From Sinorhizobium terangae (lineage in GTDB: Bacteria; Pseudomonadota; Alphaproteobacteria; Rhizobiales; Rhizobiaceae), in assembly GCF_029714365.1 (NCBI RefSeq), contig NZ_CP121661.1:434001-498000 (forward strand): 64,000 nt of DNA. Reading direction: 5' to 3'. The notes beneath the pieces are model-generated. The model saw only the letters and a program-made list of their open reading frames with translations. It was not told the origin of the DNA and ran no database searches. Made by a program: the position numbers and the translations under genes. Below, piece by piece: positions 16,566-26,290 of this stretch (position 1 is its first letter; each line of letters begins with the position of its first letter).

Positions 16566-16949
16566 ATGAGCAGGTGTTTTGATGAGAGTCATCATATTGA
16601 TGTCAAAGAGATCCTCGCGCGGCTGAAGGGTCTGTCGGCTGCAGAGGAGTTCTTCGCAGCGCTCGGCGTATCCTATGACCCGAAGGTGCTCAACGTCTCA
16701 CGTCTCCATATCATGAAGCGTATGGGACAATATCTCGGCGAAGAGGACTTCTCCGGTCTGCCCGACCAGGTGATCGCGGCTCGGGCCCGCGCCATGCTGG
16801 AACGGGCCTACGAGGATTTCGCGACTTCCTCCCCGCTCGCGCACCGGGTCTTCAAGGTGCTCAAGGACCACGACCCGGACAATTCCGCTCCACCGGGCCG
16901 CGCCTTCGTGCCGTTCGACTCCGTCCTGAAGCCGATCGAGAAGAAATGA
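16566..16949 (+). CDS. nifW: Nitrogenase-stabilizing/protective protein NifW
   Basis: A 127-residue protein with the NifW pattern: LKGLSAAEEFFAALGVSYDPKVLNVSRLHIMKR, then SPLAHRVFKVL and FVPFDSV. NifW interacts with the MoFe protein and helps protect it against oxygen. The ATG at 16566 has GGGAG 11-12 bases upstream; an ATG at 16560 is possible but too near the RBS. The 243-bp stretch between nifS and nifW contains only a 63-codon ORF (16326-16517) without recognisable product. Confidence 0.92.
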   Translation: MSRCFDESHHIDVKEILARLKGLSAAEEFFAALGVSYDPKVLNVSRLHIMKRMGQYLGEEDFSGLPDQVIAARARAMLERAYEDFATSSPLAHRVFKVLKDHDPDNSAPPGRAFVPFDSVLKPIEKK

Positions 16950-16974
16950 GCCCGTCGCGGTTGCGACACGCCGA

Positions 16975-16990
16975 TGTCGCGAAACCGACA
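16975..16990. promoter_or_regulatory. NifA upstream activator sequence for fixABCX
   Basis: TGTCGCGAAACCGACA, an exact TGT-N10-ACA, lies 77 bp before the sigma54 promoter. Confidence 0.75.
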
Positions 16991-17066
16991 ACTCGGCGCT
17001 GACGCAGACATCCTCTGAACTGGAAAGGCTCCTCTTTTCAAAACGATAGGGGGAGCGCGGCGCGTT

Positions 17067-17082
17067 TGGCACAAATGATGCT
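17067..17082 (+). promoter_or_regulatory. sigma54 promoter of fixABCX-nifA
   Basis: TGGCACAAATGATGCT matches the -24/-12 consensus with exact spacing, 58 bp before the fixA ATG. Confidence 0.85.
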
Positions 17083-17139
17083 TGCAGGGAAATGAAGTCC
17101 CAAGCCCGCCATCCGAACAGGAGGGAGCAAGAACCCGCC

Positions 17140-17991
17140 ATGCACATCGTAATCTGTATCAAGCAGGTGCCGGACTCCGCACAGATACGAGTCCATCCGG
17201 TGACGAACACAATCATGCGCCAGGGTGTGCCAACCATTATCAACCCCTATGACCTGTTCGCCCTGGAGGAGGCACTCAAATTGCGCGACGCCCATGGCGG
17301 CGAGGTCACCGTGCTCACCATGGGGCCGCCCATGGCAGAGGACGCTTTGCGCAAGGCGCTCACTTACGGCGCCGACCGCGCGGTACTTTTGACCGACCGA
17401 TATTTCGCCGGCTCCGACACTCTGGCGACCTCATTCGCTCTTTCTCAAGCTATCGCGAAGATCGGCGAGACCTTCGGTACGCCTGATATCGTCTTCACCG
17501 GCAAGCAGACGATCGACGGCGACACCGCCCAAGTCGGGCCCGGCATCGCCAAGCGCCTCGACCTCCTGCAGCTCACCTACGTCGCGAAGATCGCCTCCAT
17601 TGATCTAAACACGCGCGAAATCACAGTAGAGCGCCGCTCGGAAGGCGGCACGCAGACGCTGATGAGCAAGCTCCCTTGCCTCATTACAATGCTGGAAGGC
17701 ACCAATGAGATCCGCCGTGGCTCCCTCGACGATGCGCTACGCGCCGCGCGCAGCCGGATCGTGAAGTGGAGCGCGGCCGACGCCGGTATTGAGGACCTCA
17801 CCAAATGCGGCCTGCGCGGATCTCCAACCGTCGTCAAGCGCGTCTTTGCCCCTGCTGCGCGGGCCGAAAAGGCGGAGCAAATCGACACCACCGAAAAGAC
17901 GCCGCGCGATCTTGCCGATGCGTTGATCGCCGGGATCTTCTCGCGCCAGCCGGCGCTGGAAGACGAACTCGCCTTCGATGGCGACGCGTGA
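17140..17991 (+). CDS. fixA: Electron-transfer flavoprotein FixA (beta-type subunit)
   Basis: A 283-residue EtfB-like subunit. The start at 17140 has GGAGGGAGC upstream and gives MHIVICIKQVPDSAQIRV; the longer ORF from 17092 lacks support. FTGKQTIDGDTAQVGPGIAKRL is the conserved EtfB signature near residue 125. FixABCX forms a membrane-associated bifurcating complex that passes electrons from NADH to quinone and to ferredoxin for nitrogenase. It is the first gene of the fixABCX-nifA operon. Confidence 0.96.
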   Translation: MHIVICIKQVPDSAQIRVHPVTNTIMRQGVPTIINPYDLFALEEALKLRDAHGGEVTVLTMGPPMAEDALRKALTYGADRAVLLTDRYFAGSDTLATSFALSQAIAKIGETFGTPDIVFTGKQTIDGDTAQVGPGIAKRLDLLQLTYVAKIASIDLNTREITVERRSEGGTQTLMSKLPCLITMLEGTNEIRRGSLDDALRAARSRIVKWSAADAGIEDLTKCGLRGSPTVVKRVFAPAARAEKAEQIDTTEKTPRDLADALIAGIFSRQPALEDELAFDGDA

Positions 17992-18006
17992 AGGCAAGGA
18001 GCAACG

Positions 18007-19116
18007 ATGTTGAACACGAAGCAAGGCACCCCTCCTCCAGCCGCTGGCCGCGCCGGCATGAAGAAGGAACTGCCCGAGCATTTCAAGGACTACCGGCACG
18101 TTTGGGTCTTCATCGAGCTGGAGCGGGGCCAGGTCCATCCCGTCTCCTTCGAACTGCTCGGTGAAGGCCGCAAGCTCGCTGACAAGCTAGGGGTCGAGCT
18201 TGCCGGCGTCGTTCTCGGACCGGCGGGAGAGGCCACCCTTTATGCCGTTGCCGAGGCCTTTGCTTACGGCGCCGATCTTGCCTATCTGGTCGAGGCGCCG
18301 CTCCTCGAAGACTACCGCAATGAGCCTTTCACCAAAGCAATGACGGACTTGGTCACTACATACAAACCGGAGATTCTGCTTCTCGGTGCGACCACGCTCG
18401 GCCGCGATCTTGCCGGTTCCGTGGCGACGACGTTGTTGACGGGACTGACGGCCGACTGCACCGAACTTGATGTGGATGCGGAAGGCTCGCTCGCCGCGAC
18501 ACGGCCGACCTTCGGCGGCTCCCTGCTATGCACAATCTACACCCTCAACTGCCGTCCGCAGATGGCAACAGTGCGGCCGAGGGTCATGGCCATGCCGCAG
18601 CGCGTGAACAAGCCGATCGGGCGTGTCATTCAGCACGACGTCCCGATGGTAGAGGAAGAGATCGTTACCAAGGCCCTCGGTTTTCTTTCCGACGGCCAAT
18701 CGTCGACCGCCAATCTCGCCTATGCCGACGTCGTGGTTGCCGGAGGCCTTGGTCTCGGCGCGGCGGAGAACCTGAAGCTTGTAAAGAATCTCGCGCGGGC
18801 GATTGGGGCCGAATATGGCTGTTCGCGCCCGCTGGTCCAGAAGGGCTGGATGCCGGCTGATCGGCAGATCGGCCAAACTGGCAAGACCATCCGGCCGAAA
18901 CTCTACATCGCGGCCGGGATCTCGGGCGCCATCCAGCACCGGGTTGGCGTCGGGGGAGCTGATCTCATAGTGGCGATCAACACCGACCGAAACGCGCCGA
19001 TTTTCGATTTCGCTCACCTCGGCGTGGTGACCGATGCGATCCGCTTCCTGCCGTCCTTGACGGAAGTCTTCACCCATAGGCTGTCGCCGCACAGTCGCGA
19101 TAAGCTTGCGAACTGA
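18007..19116 (+). CDS. fixB: Electron-transfer flavoprotein FixB (alpha-type subunit)
   Basis: A 369-residue EtfA-like subunit. The C-terminal FAD-binding region reads [32 protein letters not shown], the signature of EtfA/FixB, with NTDRNAPIF following. The N-terminal domain starts [23 protein letters not shown]. The gap to fixA is 15 bp and to fixC 11 bp, so they are cotranscribed. It partners FixA to hold the bifurcating flavin. Confidence 0.96.
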   Translation: MLNTKQGTPPPAAGRAGMKKELPEHFKDYRHVWVFIELERGQVHPVSFELLGEGRKLADKLGVELAGVVLGPAGEATLYAVAEAFAYGADLAYLVEAPLLEDYRNEPFTKAMTDLVTTYKPEILLLGATTLGRDLAGSVATTLLTGLTADCTELDVDAEGSLAATRPTFGGSLLCTIYTLNCRPQMATVRPRVMAMPQRVNKPIGRVIQHDVPMVEEEIVTKALGFLSDGQSSTANLAYADVVVAGGLGLGAAENLKLVKNLARAIGAEYGCSRPLVQKGWMPADRQIGQTGKTIRPKLYIAAGISGAIQHRVGVGGADLIVAINTDRNAPIFDFAHLGVVTDAIRFLPSLTEVFTHRLSPHSRDKLAN

Positions 19117-19127
19117 GGGGCACGACC

Positions 19128-20435
19128 ATGACCGAGGAAAAGTTCGACGCCATAGTTATCGGGGCCGGTATGGCCGGCAACGCAGCCGCTTACACCATGG
19201 CGAGCCGCGGCCTGAAGGTGCTGCAGCTGGAGCGCGGCGAGTATCCGGGCTCCAAGAATGTCCAGGGCGCCATCATGTACTCAAATATGCTGGAGAGAAT
19301 CATCCCGGACTTTCGGGATGATGCGCCTCTCGAGCGGCATCTGGTCGAGCAACGCTTCTGGATGATGGACGACACATCCCACGTCGGGATGCAATACCGC
19401 TCGGATGACTTCAATGAGTCGAGGCCAAACCGCTATACGGTCATTCGCGCCCAGTTCGACAAGTGGTTTTCGCGCCAGGTGCGCGAGGCGGGAGCGACGG
19501 TTCTGTGCGAAACGACGGTGACGGAACTCGCCCGCGATGCAGATGGAAAGGTGATCGGCGTTCACACCGACCGTACCGGCGACGTGATCCTTGCGGACGT
19601 GGTCGTTCTCGCAGAAGGGGTCAATGGGCTGCTCGGCACGCGGGCTGGCTTGCGTGAGACGCCGAAACCCGAAACCGTGGCGCTTGCAGTCAAGGAAATG
19701 CATTTCCTGCCCGAAGAGGTGATCGACCAGCGCTTCGGCCTCAAGGCCAACGAAGGCTGCGTGATCGAGGCAGCCGGCACCATCTCCCGCAGCATGGCCG
19801 GGCTCGCCTTTCTCTACACCAACAAAGAGTCGATCTCGATCGGCATCGGCTGCCTCGTCTCGGATTTTGCCGCGACAATGGAGAGCCCTTACGACCTGCT
19901 CGAGAACTTCAAGAACCATCCGTCGGTCCGGCCGCTGATCGCAGATTCGGAGGTCAAGGAATATGCCGCTCATCTCATTCCGGAAGGTGGTTACAAGGCA
20001 ATCCCGCAACTCTTCGGCAATGGCTGGGTGGTCGCAGGCGACGCCGCGCAGCTCAACAACGCCGTGCACAGGGAGGGATCCAATCTCGCCATGACGTCCG
20101 GGCGCCTCGCCGGTGAAGCCATCTTGCAGGTCAAGAAACGCGGGGACCCAATGATCAAGGAGAACCTCGCCCTCTACAAGTCGAAGCTGGACAAGTCCTT
20201 CGTCATAAAAGATTTGCGGAAATACAAGGACATGCCCGCCCTGCTCCACACCAATTCCCGCAATTTCTTCACGACGTATCCGCAATTGCTGTCGCAGGCT
20301 GCACAGAACTTCATGCGTGTCGATAGCACCCCGAAGCTCGACAAGGAACGGGCGACGACGGCGGCCTTCGTCAAGGAGCGCTCGCGCTGGGGGCTCGTTA
20401 GTGACGCAGTCCGCTTGGCATTCGCCTGGCGCTGA
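19128..20435 (+). CDS. fixC: FixC flavoprotein, ETF-quinone oxidoreductase-like
   Basis: A 435-residue FAD-dependent oxidoreductase. The N-terminal Rossmann motif is [45 protein letters not shown] is the second FAD-binding stretch, near residue 300. FixC transfers electrons from FixAB toward the quinone pool and works with the ferredoxin-like FixX as the counterpart of ETF-QO. It starts 11 bp after fixB and is followed by fixX 12 bp later. Confidence 0.96.
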   Translation: MTEEKFDAIVIGAGMAGNAAAYTMASRGLKVLQLERGEYPGSKNVQGAIMYSNMLERIIPDFRDDAPLERHLVEQRFWMMDDTSHVGMQYRSDDFNESRPNRYTVIRAQFDKWFSRQVREAGATVLCETTVTELARDADGKVIGVHTDRTGDVILADVVVLAEGVNGLLGTRAGLRETPKPETVALAVKEMHFLPEEVIDQRFGLKANEGCVIEAAGTISRSMAGLAFLYTNKESISIGIGCLVSDFAATMESPYDLLENFKNHPSVRPLIADSEVKEYAAHLIPEGGYKAIPQLFGNGWVVAGDAAQLNNAVHREGSNLAMTSGRLAGEAILQVKKRGDPMIKENLALYKSKLDKSFVIKDLRKYKDMPALLHTNSRNFFTTYPQLLSQAAQNFMRVDSTPKLDKERATTAAFVKERSRWGLVSDAVRLAFAWR

Positions 20436-20447
20436 AGGAGAGATGAG

Positions 20448-20747
20448 ATGACGATCGCAGTCACCAACTTGCGCGTAGAGGAAAAGCTTTATCAAAATCG
20501 CTATGTGGTCGATTCAGGACGCCCGCACATTAAAGTGCGACCGCACCAGTCGCCGAGCGCGAAACTCTACGCCCTTACAAGCGTCTGCCCGGCCAAATGC
20601 TATGAGTTGAATGACAAGGGCCAAGTGGAGATCACCGCCGACGGGTGCATGGAGTGCGGCACATGCAGAGTCCTTTGCGAGGCAAGTGGTGAGATCGAGT
20701 GGAATTACCCGCGAGGCGGCTTCGGTGTCCTCTTCAAGTTCGGATGA
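20448..20747 (+). CDS. fixX: Ferredoxin-like protein FixX
   Basis: A 99-residue ferredoxin-like subunit. The cluster cysteines are seen in CPAKCYEL and, further on, [12 protein letters not shown]. This matches FixX and the C-terminal ferredoxin domain of ETF-QO. GGAGAG lies before the ATG. It ends the fixABCX group, 154 bp before nifA. Confidence 0.95.
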   Translation: MTIAVTNLRVEEKLYQNRYVVDSGRPHIKVRPHQSPSAKLYALTSVCPAKCYELNDKGQVEITADGCMECGTCRVLCEASGEIEWNYPRGGFGVLFKFG

Positions 20748-20901
20748 CTAGCTCGCAGGCCCTCCCGCGAATGTCGCAAGCAGCATTGGATTTTTCAGGT
20801 TGTCGAAAATGTGCACAATAGGGCTTTGGAATCATATGCTTCCAGAGTTCAGAAGAAAAAAGGCGCTTGGAGGAGCACCTGACAACCCTTGAGGAGTTCA
20901 C

Positions 20902-22635
20902 ATGCTGCATGATCGGTTCGATGAAGGAAGGCGGTCTGATTCATCCATTAAAACCAAGACGGATATTTCCAGCGTAATTTACCAGATATCGAAAGTCCTG
21001 ATGGCCCCCACCCGGCCGGAGATCATGCTCACCAATGTCGTGAACATTCTCTCCTCGATGCTCGACTTGCGTCATGGAGCAATCGTCGTCCTCGACGATG
21101 AAAACGAGCCAGAAATTGTCGCGACTGCCGGCGTCACGCCCTCACCTCCATCCGGCCGTGACCGAGTTATACCGCAGGCCGCAATAGACGAGATCGTCGC
21201 TACGGGGGCACCCGTCGTCATACAGGATGCCAGCAAATCGGAGCTCTTCCGGGCTCACCTTCAGACGTCCTCGAACGGTGGCGCCATCCCAGGTCGCTTT
21301 ATTGGTGTCCCGGTAAAGGCCGAGCGCAGGATTCTTGGAACGCTGTCGGTCGTCCGCGTCAGGGGTGACGCCACTGGCTTGCCCTATGACGAAGACGTTC
21401 GCTTTCTCACAATGGTTGCCAACCTTGTCGGCCAGACTATCTGGCTCCATCGCAGTTTTGGCATGGATGGCCAGCGGCTCATGGAGGAGCAATGCAGACG
21501 GGAAAAATCCCCAGACGATGAGAGGAACGACACCGGCGGGCGTCTGCCTGCCAAAATCGACTGGATCGTCGGGGAAAGTCCCGCAGTCAAGCAGGTGCTC
21601 GAAACCGTCTCGGCCGTGGCCCCAACCAATACCACCGTCCTTCTGCGGGGCGAAAGCGGCACCGGCAAGGAATTCTTCGCACAGGCCATCCATGAGCTTT
21701 CACCCCGGAGGAAGAAACCTTTCGTAAGGTTGAACTGCGCCGCATTGCCTGAAGGCGTTCTGGAATCAGAGCTGTTTGGGCATGAAAAGGGTGCCTTCAC
21801 CGGGGCTATCTCGCAGCGCGCGGGCCGTTTCGAACTGGCCAATGGCGGAACCCTGTTGCTTGATGAGATCGGCGAGATCTCGCCTGCATTTCAGGCCAAG
21901 CTGTTGCGCGTCTTGCAAGAAGGTGAACTGGAGCGGGTTGGCGGCACCAGAACGCTAAGAGTCGACGTGCGGCTCATATGCGCCACCAACAGGGACCTCG
22001 AGACAGCTGTCGCCAATGGAGAGTTCAGGGCTGATCTTTATTACCGCATCAGTGTGGTGCCAATTGTCTTGCCGCCGCTCAGAGAGCGACCCGGCGATAT
22101 TTCGCGCCTTGCAAAGGCTTTCCTCAAACGATTCAACAAGGAGAACGGCCGCGAACTCGCTTTCGCGCCGTCGGCGCTCCACCTGGTCTCGCAATGCCGT
22201 TTCCCTGGGAACGTCCGTGAGCTTGAAAATTGCGTGCGAAGGACGGCAACACTCGCGCAATCCACGACGATCGTTCAGTCGGATTTCGCCTGCCAGAACA
22301 GCCAGTGCCTCTCTTCGCTACTGTGGAAAGGAGCCGACGGTTCAAACGGCGGCAATGCCACCGATGACCTCGCCAGGGGAATGCCGGCTGGATCACCGCT
22401 CACAGTCAGGCGTGTCGGCGGCTCGGAGAGCGAGGCGTCGTGCTCCAACGCCTGCGACCCGAACGATCCTGCTTGCCCCGCAATGGGTGCCCGTCTGACC
22501 GAGCGCGAGCGACTGATCGATGCGATGGAGAAGTCCGGCTGGGTTCAGGCCAAGGCGGCTCGCGTCCTCGGCCTCACCCCGCGTCAGGTCGGTTATGCTC
22601 TACGCCGGCACCAAATCGAGATAAAGAAGTTCTAA
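20902..22635 (+). CDS. nifA: Transcriptional activator NifA
   Basis: A 577-residue sigma54-dependent activator. An N-terminal GAF domain (about 20-175) is followed by an AAA+ domain with Walker A GESGTGKEFF, the sigma54-contact loop GAFTGA, and Walker B-type LLLDEIGE. An interdomain linker contains cysteines (CQNSQC, and CSNACDPNDPAC), typical of oxygen-sensitive rhizobial NifA. The C-terminal Fis-type helix-turn-helix reads AKAARVLGLTPRQVGYALRR. It recognises TGT-N10-ACA sites and acts with RpoN2. No canonical NifA site was found in the 154-bp gap after fixX, so it is probably transcribed with fixABCX, possibly with its own additional promoter. Confidence 0.96.
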   Translation: MLHDRFDEGRRSDSSIKTKTDISSVIYQISKVLMAPTRPEIMLTNVVNILSSMLDLRHGAIVVLDDENEPEIVATAGVTPSPPSGRDRVIPQAAIDEIVATGAPVVIQDASKSELFRAHLQTSSNGGAIPGRFIGVPVKAERRILGTLSVVRVRGDATGLPYDEDVRFLTMVANLVGQTIWLHRSFGMDGQRLMEEQCRREKSPDDERNDTGGRLPAKIDWIVGESPAVKQVLETVSAVAPTNTTVLLRGESGTGKEFFAQAIHELSPRRKKPFVRLNCAALPEGVLESELFGHEKGAFTGAISQRAGRFELANGGTLLLDEIGEISPAFQAKLLRVLQEGELERVGGTRTLRVDVRLICATNRDLETAVANGEFRADLYYRISVVPIVLPPLRERPGDISRLAKAFLKRFNKENGRELAFAPSALHLVSQCRFPGNVRELENCVRRTATLAQSTTIVQSDFACQNSQCLSSLLWKGADGSNGGNATDDLARGMPAGSPLTVRRVGGSESEASCSNACDPNDPACPAMGARLTERERLIDAMEKSGWVQAKAARVLGLTPRQVGYALRRHQIEIKKF

Positions 22636-22817
22636 GCCTGCTGGTGACGTCGACCGTCAAGCCGAACTTGCCCCGCCTCCCCTCGTGTGTTTGAGGCGCG
22701 GCGTCTTTCGAACCCTTGTCTGTCCACAGTCGGAAACCTCACAAAACCATGTCGGCTAGGAAATGGAGGGAATCGGACAAAAAAAGCTAACCGATTGAAG
22801 GGAATAGCGCTTTTCGT

Positions 22818-22833
22818 TGGCATGGCTCTTGCG
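22818..22833 (+). promoter_or_regulatory. sigma54 promoter of nifB
   Basis: TGGCATGGCTCTTGCG has correct -24/-12 spacing 38 bp before the nifB ATG. No exact TGT-N10-ACA was found in the ~180 bp upstream. Confidence 0.8.
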
Positions 22834-22870
22834 TTTTGTACCGCGACGTTATGCAGCAACGGAGCCTTCA

Positions 22871-24352
22871 ATGTCCTCACCGATGATTTCGCTTAAAAGC
22901 CTGACCAGCACGACAACCATGAACCAGCTGCTGGCGACCGCGAAGTCCGGTGCTTGCGCATCCTCGTCCTGCGGCTCGCCCGCAAAGCCGGACGACGTGG
23001 ACCCTGCTACCTGGGAGAAGATCAAGGACCATCCCTGCTATTCAGAAGAAGCGCACCACTATTTCGCACGCATGCACGTCGCAGTCGCACCAGCCTGCAA
23101 TATCCAGTGTAACTACTGCAATCGTAAATATGACTGCGCCAATGAAAGCCGGCCCGGGGTCGTCTCGGAAAGGCTCACGCCGGATCAGGCGCTGCGAAAA
23201 GTCATTGCGGTCGCCAATGAAGTCCCGCAGCTTTCCGTGCTCGGTATCGCCGGACCGGGCGATGCCTGCTATGACTGGAAGAAGACAAAGGCGACATTTG
23301 AACGAGTCGCGAGCGAAATCCCCGACATCAAGCTGTGCCTTTCGACGAACGGCCTAGCGCTGCCCGACCATGTCGACGAGCTTGCTGACATGAACGTTGA
23401 TCACGTGACGATCACCATCAACATGGTCGATCCGGAAATCGGCGCGAAGATATATCCCTGGATTTTTCATGACCACCGCCGCTTTACCGGGCTTGAAGCC
23501 GCCAAAATCCTGCACGAGCGGCAGATGTTGGGTCTGGAAATGCTGACCGCGCGCGGCATCCTCACCAAGATCAATTCGGTGATGATCCCCGGGGTGAACG
23601 ACGATCACCTGATCGAGGTGAACAAATGGGTCAAGGAGCGCGGCGCGTTCCTGCATAACGTGATGCCGCTGATTTCCGACCCGGAGCATGGCACCCATTA
23701 CGGCCTGACCGGGCAGCGCGGCCCGCGGGCGGTCGAACTGAAGACGCTTCAAGATCGTCTCGATGGGGGCGCCAGATTGATGCGCCATTGCCGGCAGTGC
23801 CGGGCCGATGCGGTCGGCCTGCTGGGCGAGGATCGTGGCCGGGAATTTACCCTAGACCGGATTCCCGGCGAGGTAAGCTACGACGCCAGCAAGCGCGAGA
23901 CCTATCGGGAGGTGGTCGCGCGCGAGCGAGGTGATCACGTGGCGGCCAAGAGCGAGGCAATCGGGATGGTCAAGACGGCAGGCTCCAGTGGGTTACTCCT
24001 CGTCGCCGTAGCCACCAAAGGCGGCGGCCGTATCAACGAACATTTCGGCCATGCGAAGGAATTCCAGGTTTATGAAGCCTCGGCCATCGGGATCAACCTC
24101 GTCGGGCATCGCAAGGTCGAGCAGTATTGCCGCGGCGGCTGGGGCGAGGAGTCCACCCTCGATGAGGTCATCGCTGCGCTCGAAGGTATCGATATCCTGT
24201 TGTGCGCCAAAATAGGAGATTGCCCCAAGGATCAGCTCACGAAGGCCGGAGTCCGAGTAACGGACGATTATGGCTATGACTACATCGAGACGGCCATCAG
24301 CGCGCTTTACGCCGCCGAATTTGGGCTCGAGCCACTGGCGGCTACGGCCTGA
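22871..24352 (+). CDS. nifB: NifB, FeMo-cofactor core (NifB-co) synthase
   Basis: A 493-residue radical-SAM protein. The cluster motif [14 protein letters not shown] gives the CxxxCxxC for the SAM 4Fe-4S cluster and a further cysteine. [12 protein letters not shown] and [15 protein letters not shown] are conserved downstream, and [16 protein letters not shown] carries cysteines for the accessory clusters. From about residue 375 a NifX/NafY-like domain follows ([25 protein letters not shown]). The start at 22871 ([10 protein letters not shown]) lies after the sigma54 promoter; the ORF's earlier ATG overlaps that promoter and is rejected. Confidence 0.97.
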   Translation: MSSPMISLKSLTSTTTMNQLLATAKSGACASSSCGSPAKPDDVDPATWEKIKDHPCYSEEAHHYFARMHVAVAPACNIQCNYCNRKYDCANESRPGVVSERLTPDQALRKVIAVANEVPQLSVLGIAGPGDACYDWKKTKATFERVASEIPDIKLCLSTNGLALPDHVDELADMNVDHVTITINMVDPEIGAKIYPWIFHDHRRFTGLEAAKILHERQMLGLEMLTARGILTKINSVMIPGVNDDHLIEVNKWVKERGAFLHNVMPLISDPEHGTHYGLTGQRGPRAVELKTLQDRLDGGARLMRHCRQCRADAVGLLGEDRGREFTLDRIPGEVSYDASKRETYREVVARERGDHVAAKSEAIGMVKTAGSSGLLLVAVATKGGGRINEHFGHAKEFQVYEASAIGINLVGHRKVEQYCRGGWGEESTLDEVIAALEGIDILLCAKIGDCPKDQLTKAGVRVTDDYGYDYIETAISALYAAEFGLEPLAATA

Positions 24353-24386
24353 CCGCCCGTCATTCCAACAAAACCAGGAGCTGAAA

Positions 24387-24581
24387 ATGGCCTTCCGGAT
24401 CATCGCATCCCAATGCACCCAATGCGGTGCCTGTGAGTTCGAATGTCCCTCCGGCGCGATCAAGTTCAAGGGAGAGGCCTACGTGATCGATCCGGAAAAG
24501 TGCACCGAATGCAAGGGAGAATTCGAATTGCAGCAATGTGCCTCCGTATGTCCAGTGCCAAAGACCTGCGTTCCCGCCTGA
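24387..24581 (+). CDS. fdxN: Bacteroid ferredoxin FdxN (2[4Fe-4S])
   Basis: A 64-residue ferredoxin with two cysteine sets, [14 protein letters not shown] and [18 protein letters not shown], typical of the nif-linked FdxN that supplies electrons for nitrogenase. CAGGAGCTG lies before the ATG. It is 34 bp after nifB and is probably cotranscribed. Confidence 0.95.
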   Translation: MAFRIIASQCTQCGACEFECPSGAIKFKGEAYVIDPEKCTECKGEFELQQCASVCPVPKTCVPA

Positions 24582-24672
24582 CCTCCAGGCGATTACCGAC
24601 TAGTCACGGTGTCCTCCGGAGGGCCGTCGGGTTCCTTTTGACTTCATGCAGCCGAGGAATGGAGGAAACGCT

Positions 24673-24975
24673 ATGGGCCTTCAACGCGAACAGGAAGTGG
24701 AAATCCGCAAGCCGCCCCGATTCATGCCGGGTGAGCGGGTCCGTGCCACACGCCACGTCAAGAATGACGGCACCTATCCCGGCAAAAATATCGGCGAAAA
24801 CCTGGTGCGGAAGGGCGACGAGGGTTATGTGCGCGACATCGGTACCTTTCTCCAGCAGTTCTACGTCTATGCCGTCGAGTGGGTCGATCGCGGCACCGTT
24901 GTCGGCATGCGCGCACGTGAACTGACGAGCCTCCAGAGGGCTGCCACTGTTCTCAATGAAGGGATAGCCAAATGA
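24673..24975 (+). CDS. nifZ: Nitrogen fixation protein NifZ
   Basis: A 100-residue protein with PRFMPGERVRATRHVKNDGTYPG, GDEGYVRDIGTFLQ and YAVEWVDRGTVVGMR, the NifZ pattern. NifZ helps maturation of the P-cluster in the MoFe protein. The ATG at 24673 has GGAGGAAACG in front and is preferred over the ATG at 24646. It overlaps fixU by 4 bp (ATGA). Confidence 0.93.
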   Translation: MGLQREQEVEIRKPPRFMPGERVRATRHVKNDGTYPGKNIGENLVRKGDEGYVRDIGTFLQQFYVYAVEWVDRGTVVGMRARELTSLQRAATVLNEGIAK

Positions 24976-25184
24976 AGGTAATGATCCGCAGAACCAGCGC
25001 CGGCTTGTCGGCCTATGTTCCGAAGAAGGATCTCGAAGAGACAATTATCAAGGTCGAGAAGGAAGATCTATGGGGTGGCGCTGTAACGCTCAAGAACGGC
25101 TGGCGCATCGCCCTGCCCGACCTGCCCCGGGATACGCCTCTTCCGATCACCGTCGAGGCTAAGAGGATTTTCGACAAGGACTGA
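24972..25184 (+). CDS. fixU: NifT/FixU family protein
   Basis: A 70-residue protein starting MKVMIRRTSAGLSAYVPKKDLEE, the NifT/FixU pattern, with WGGAVTLKNGWRIALPDLP following. Its role in nitrogen fixation is minor or undefined. The start overlaps the nifZ stop, so it is translationally coupled. Confidence 0.93.
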   Translation: MKVMIRRTSAGLSAYVPKKDLEETIIKVEKEDLWGGAVTLKNGWRIALPDLPRDTPLPITVEAKRIFDKD

Positions 25185-25221
25185 TGCTGCGGATAGCAGT
25201 TAGGCGGCGAGAGAAAACAGC

Positions 25222-26097
25222 ATGAACACGATTCTGACCTCGGAGCGTCTCGTGATTTTTCGGAACTTTGATGCCGAAAGGCGGCTTGACCTATTGAAGG
25301 AAGTGCTCGCCACCGATGGGATCATCCCCTATCTCGGTCCGGGTCTCCTGCGGCTCAGCGGCGCGCAACCGACTGTACCGCACACACCGGAAGCCGTCGC
25401 CGCGGCACTTAACTTGCGGGCCACCGCTCCTTCCAGGATACGCACCAACATGTGGTCGGTCGCGCAATTCATAGAACAGCGCCGGCATCGCCGTACGCTT
25501 CAAACCTGGATGGCCGAGATCTTCGCAGCAGCGGTGGCGCCGACCATGCTCCACGCCTGGTTCGCAACCCTACCGCTCTCCCTCATCATCGATAGCTGGT
25601 ACGATGGGACGATGCGCGCGGCCCTTGCTAAGACCGGTCGAACAGACGTGGTTGAGATACAAGGTGTCACGCGGGCGAACGAATTCGGCGACATTTGGAC
25701 AAAATCCTACGATCTTTCAGGGAGGGAACTCGAACTCGGACGAGCGGCAAGGACGGTTCTCTATACGCCGCACGGCAGCGTTAGGCCGGCCGCAAACTTC
25801 CTCGTCTCAGATTCCGACTATGTCGAAGTCCTGACAGAAATCGATATCCAGACGCCAATCCCTGAGGTGGTGCAGGACCGGCGCACCAACCGGGGCCTGT
25901 TCTTCGTCGGCTGCCGCTTCGACGACCAGATGCTGCGCACCTACGCCCGACAGATCATGAAGCGCTCCAACGGCCCACGAATTGCGGTGATCGATGCGGC
26001 AACGCTGACCAAAAACGAACGCCGTTTCCTTGCAGCAAACGCGATCACGCTGATCGACATGCCGATTGCGGAAGCCGTGGCTCGGCTTGCCGGATGA
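25222..26097 (+). CDS. SIR2-like domain protein at the end of the nif operon
   Basis: A 291-residue protein resembling the SIR2_2 (NAD-binding, sirtuin-fold) group. ATDGIIPYLGPGLLRLSG is a plausible NAD-site loop near residue 35, and PHGSV and FFVGCRFDDQMLRTYARQI match strands of SIR2-like domains. It lacks a clear zinc-binding cysteine set. It follows fixU by 37 bp on the same strand and may be cotranscribed with nifB-fdxN-nifZ-fixU. Related genes occur next to nif genes in rhizobia to my knowledge, but the role is unknown. SIR2-like proteins in defence systems are the alternative context. Confidence 0.6.
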   Translation: MNTILTSERLVIFRNFDAERRLDLLKEVLATDGIIPYLGPGLLRLSGAQPTVPHTPEAVAAALNLRATAPSRIRTNMWSVAQFIEQRRHRRTLQTWMAEIFAAAVAPTMLHAWFATLPLSLIIDSWYDGTMRAALAKTGRTDVVEIQGVTRANEFGDIWTKSYDLSGRELELGRAARTVLYTPHGSVRPAANFLVSDSDYVEVLTEIDIQTPIPEVVQDRRTNRGLFFVGCRFDDQMLRTYARQIMKRSNGPRIAVIDAATLTKNERRFLAANAITLIDMPIAEAVARLAG

Positions 26098-26290
26098 GGC
26101 AGGGCAGCAGATGGGGGCAAGGATCGCTCAGCCTCGGTCGATCCGACCAGCGGTTGCCAATCGCAAGATCGATTGAGAGTCGAGCAGTCCCACGCGTCGG
26201 GCGACGCCGCAGGCGCACTTGCAGCTAGCATCCATGTATACGACAGGCTATTGATGCAAAGCCTGGTCTAGGTGCGAGACGCGCGAAAAT

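Noticed and set aside
19281..20495. 404-codon minus-strand ORF opposite fixC
   Set aside because: It is the complement frame of fixC; composition is not protein-like and it has no RBS.
20795..20850. NifA site before nifA (TGT...ACA)
   Set aside because: The spacing is 11 rather than 10 bases and no -24/-12 element with correct spacing follows.
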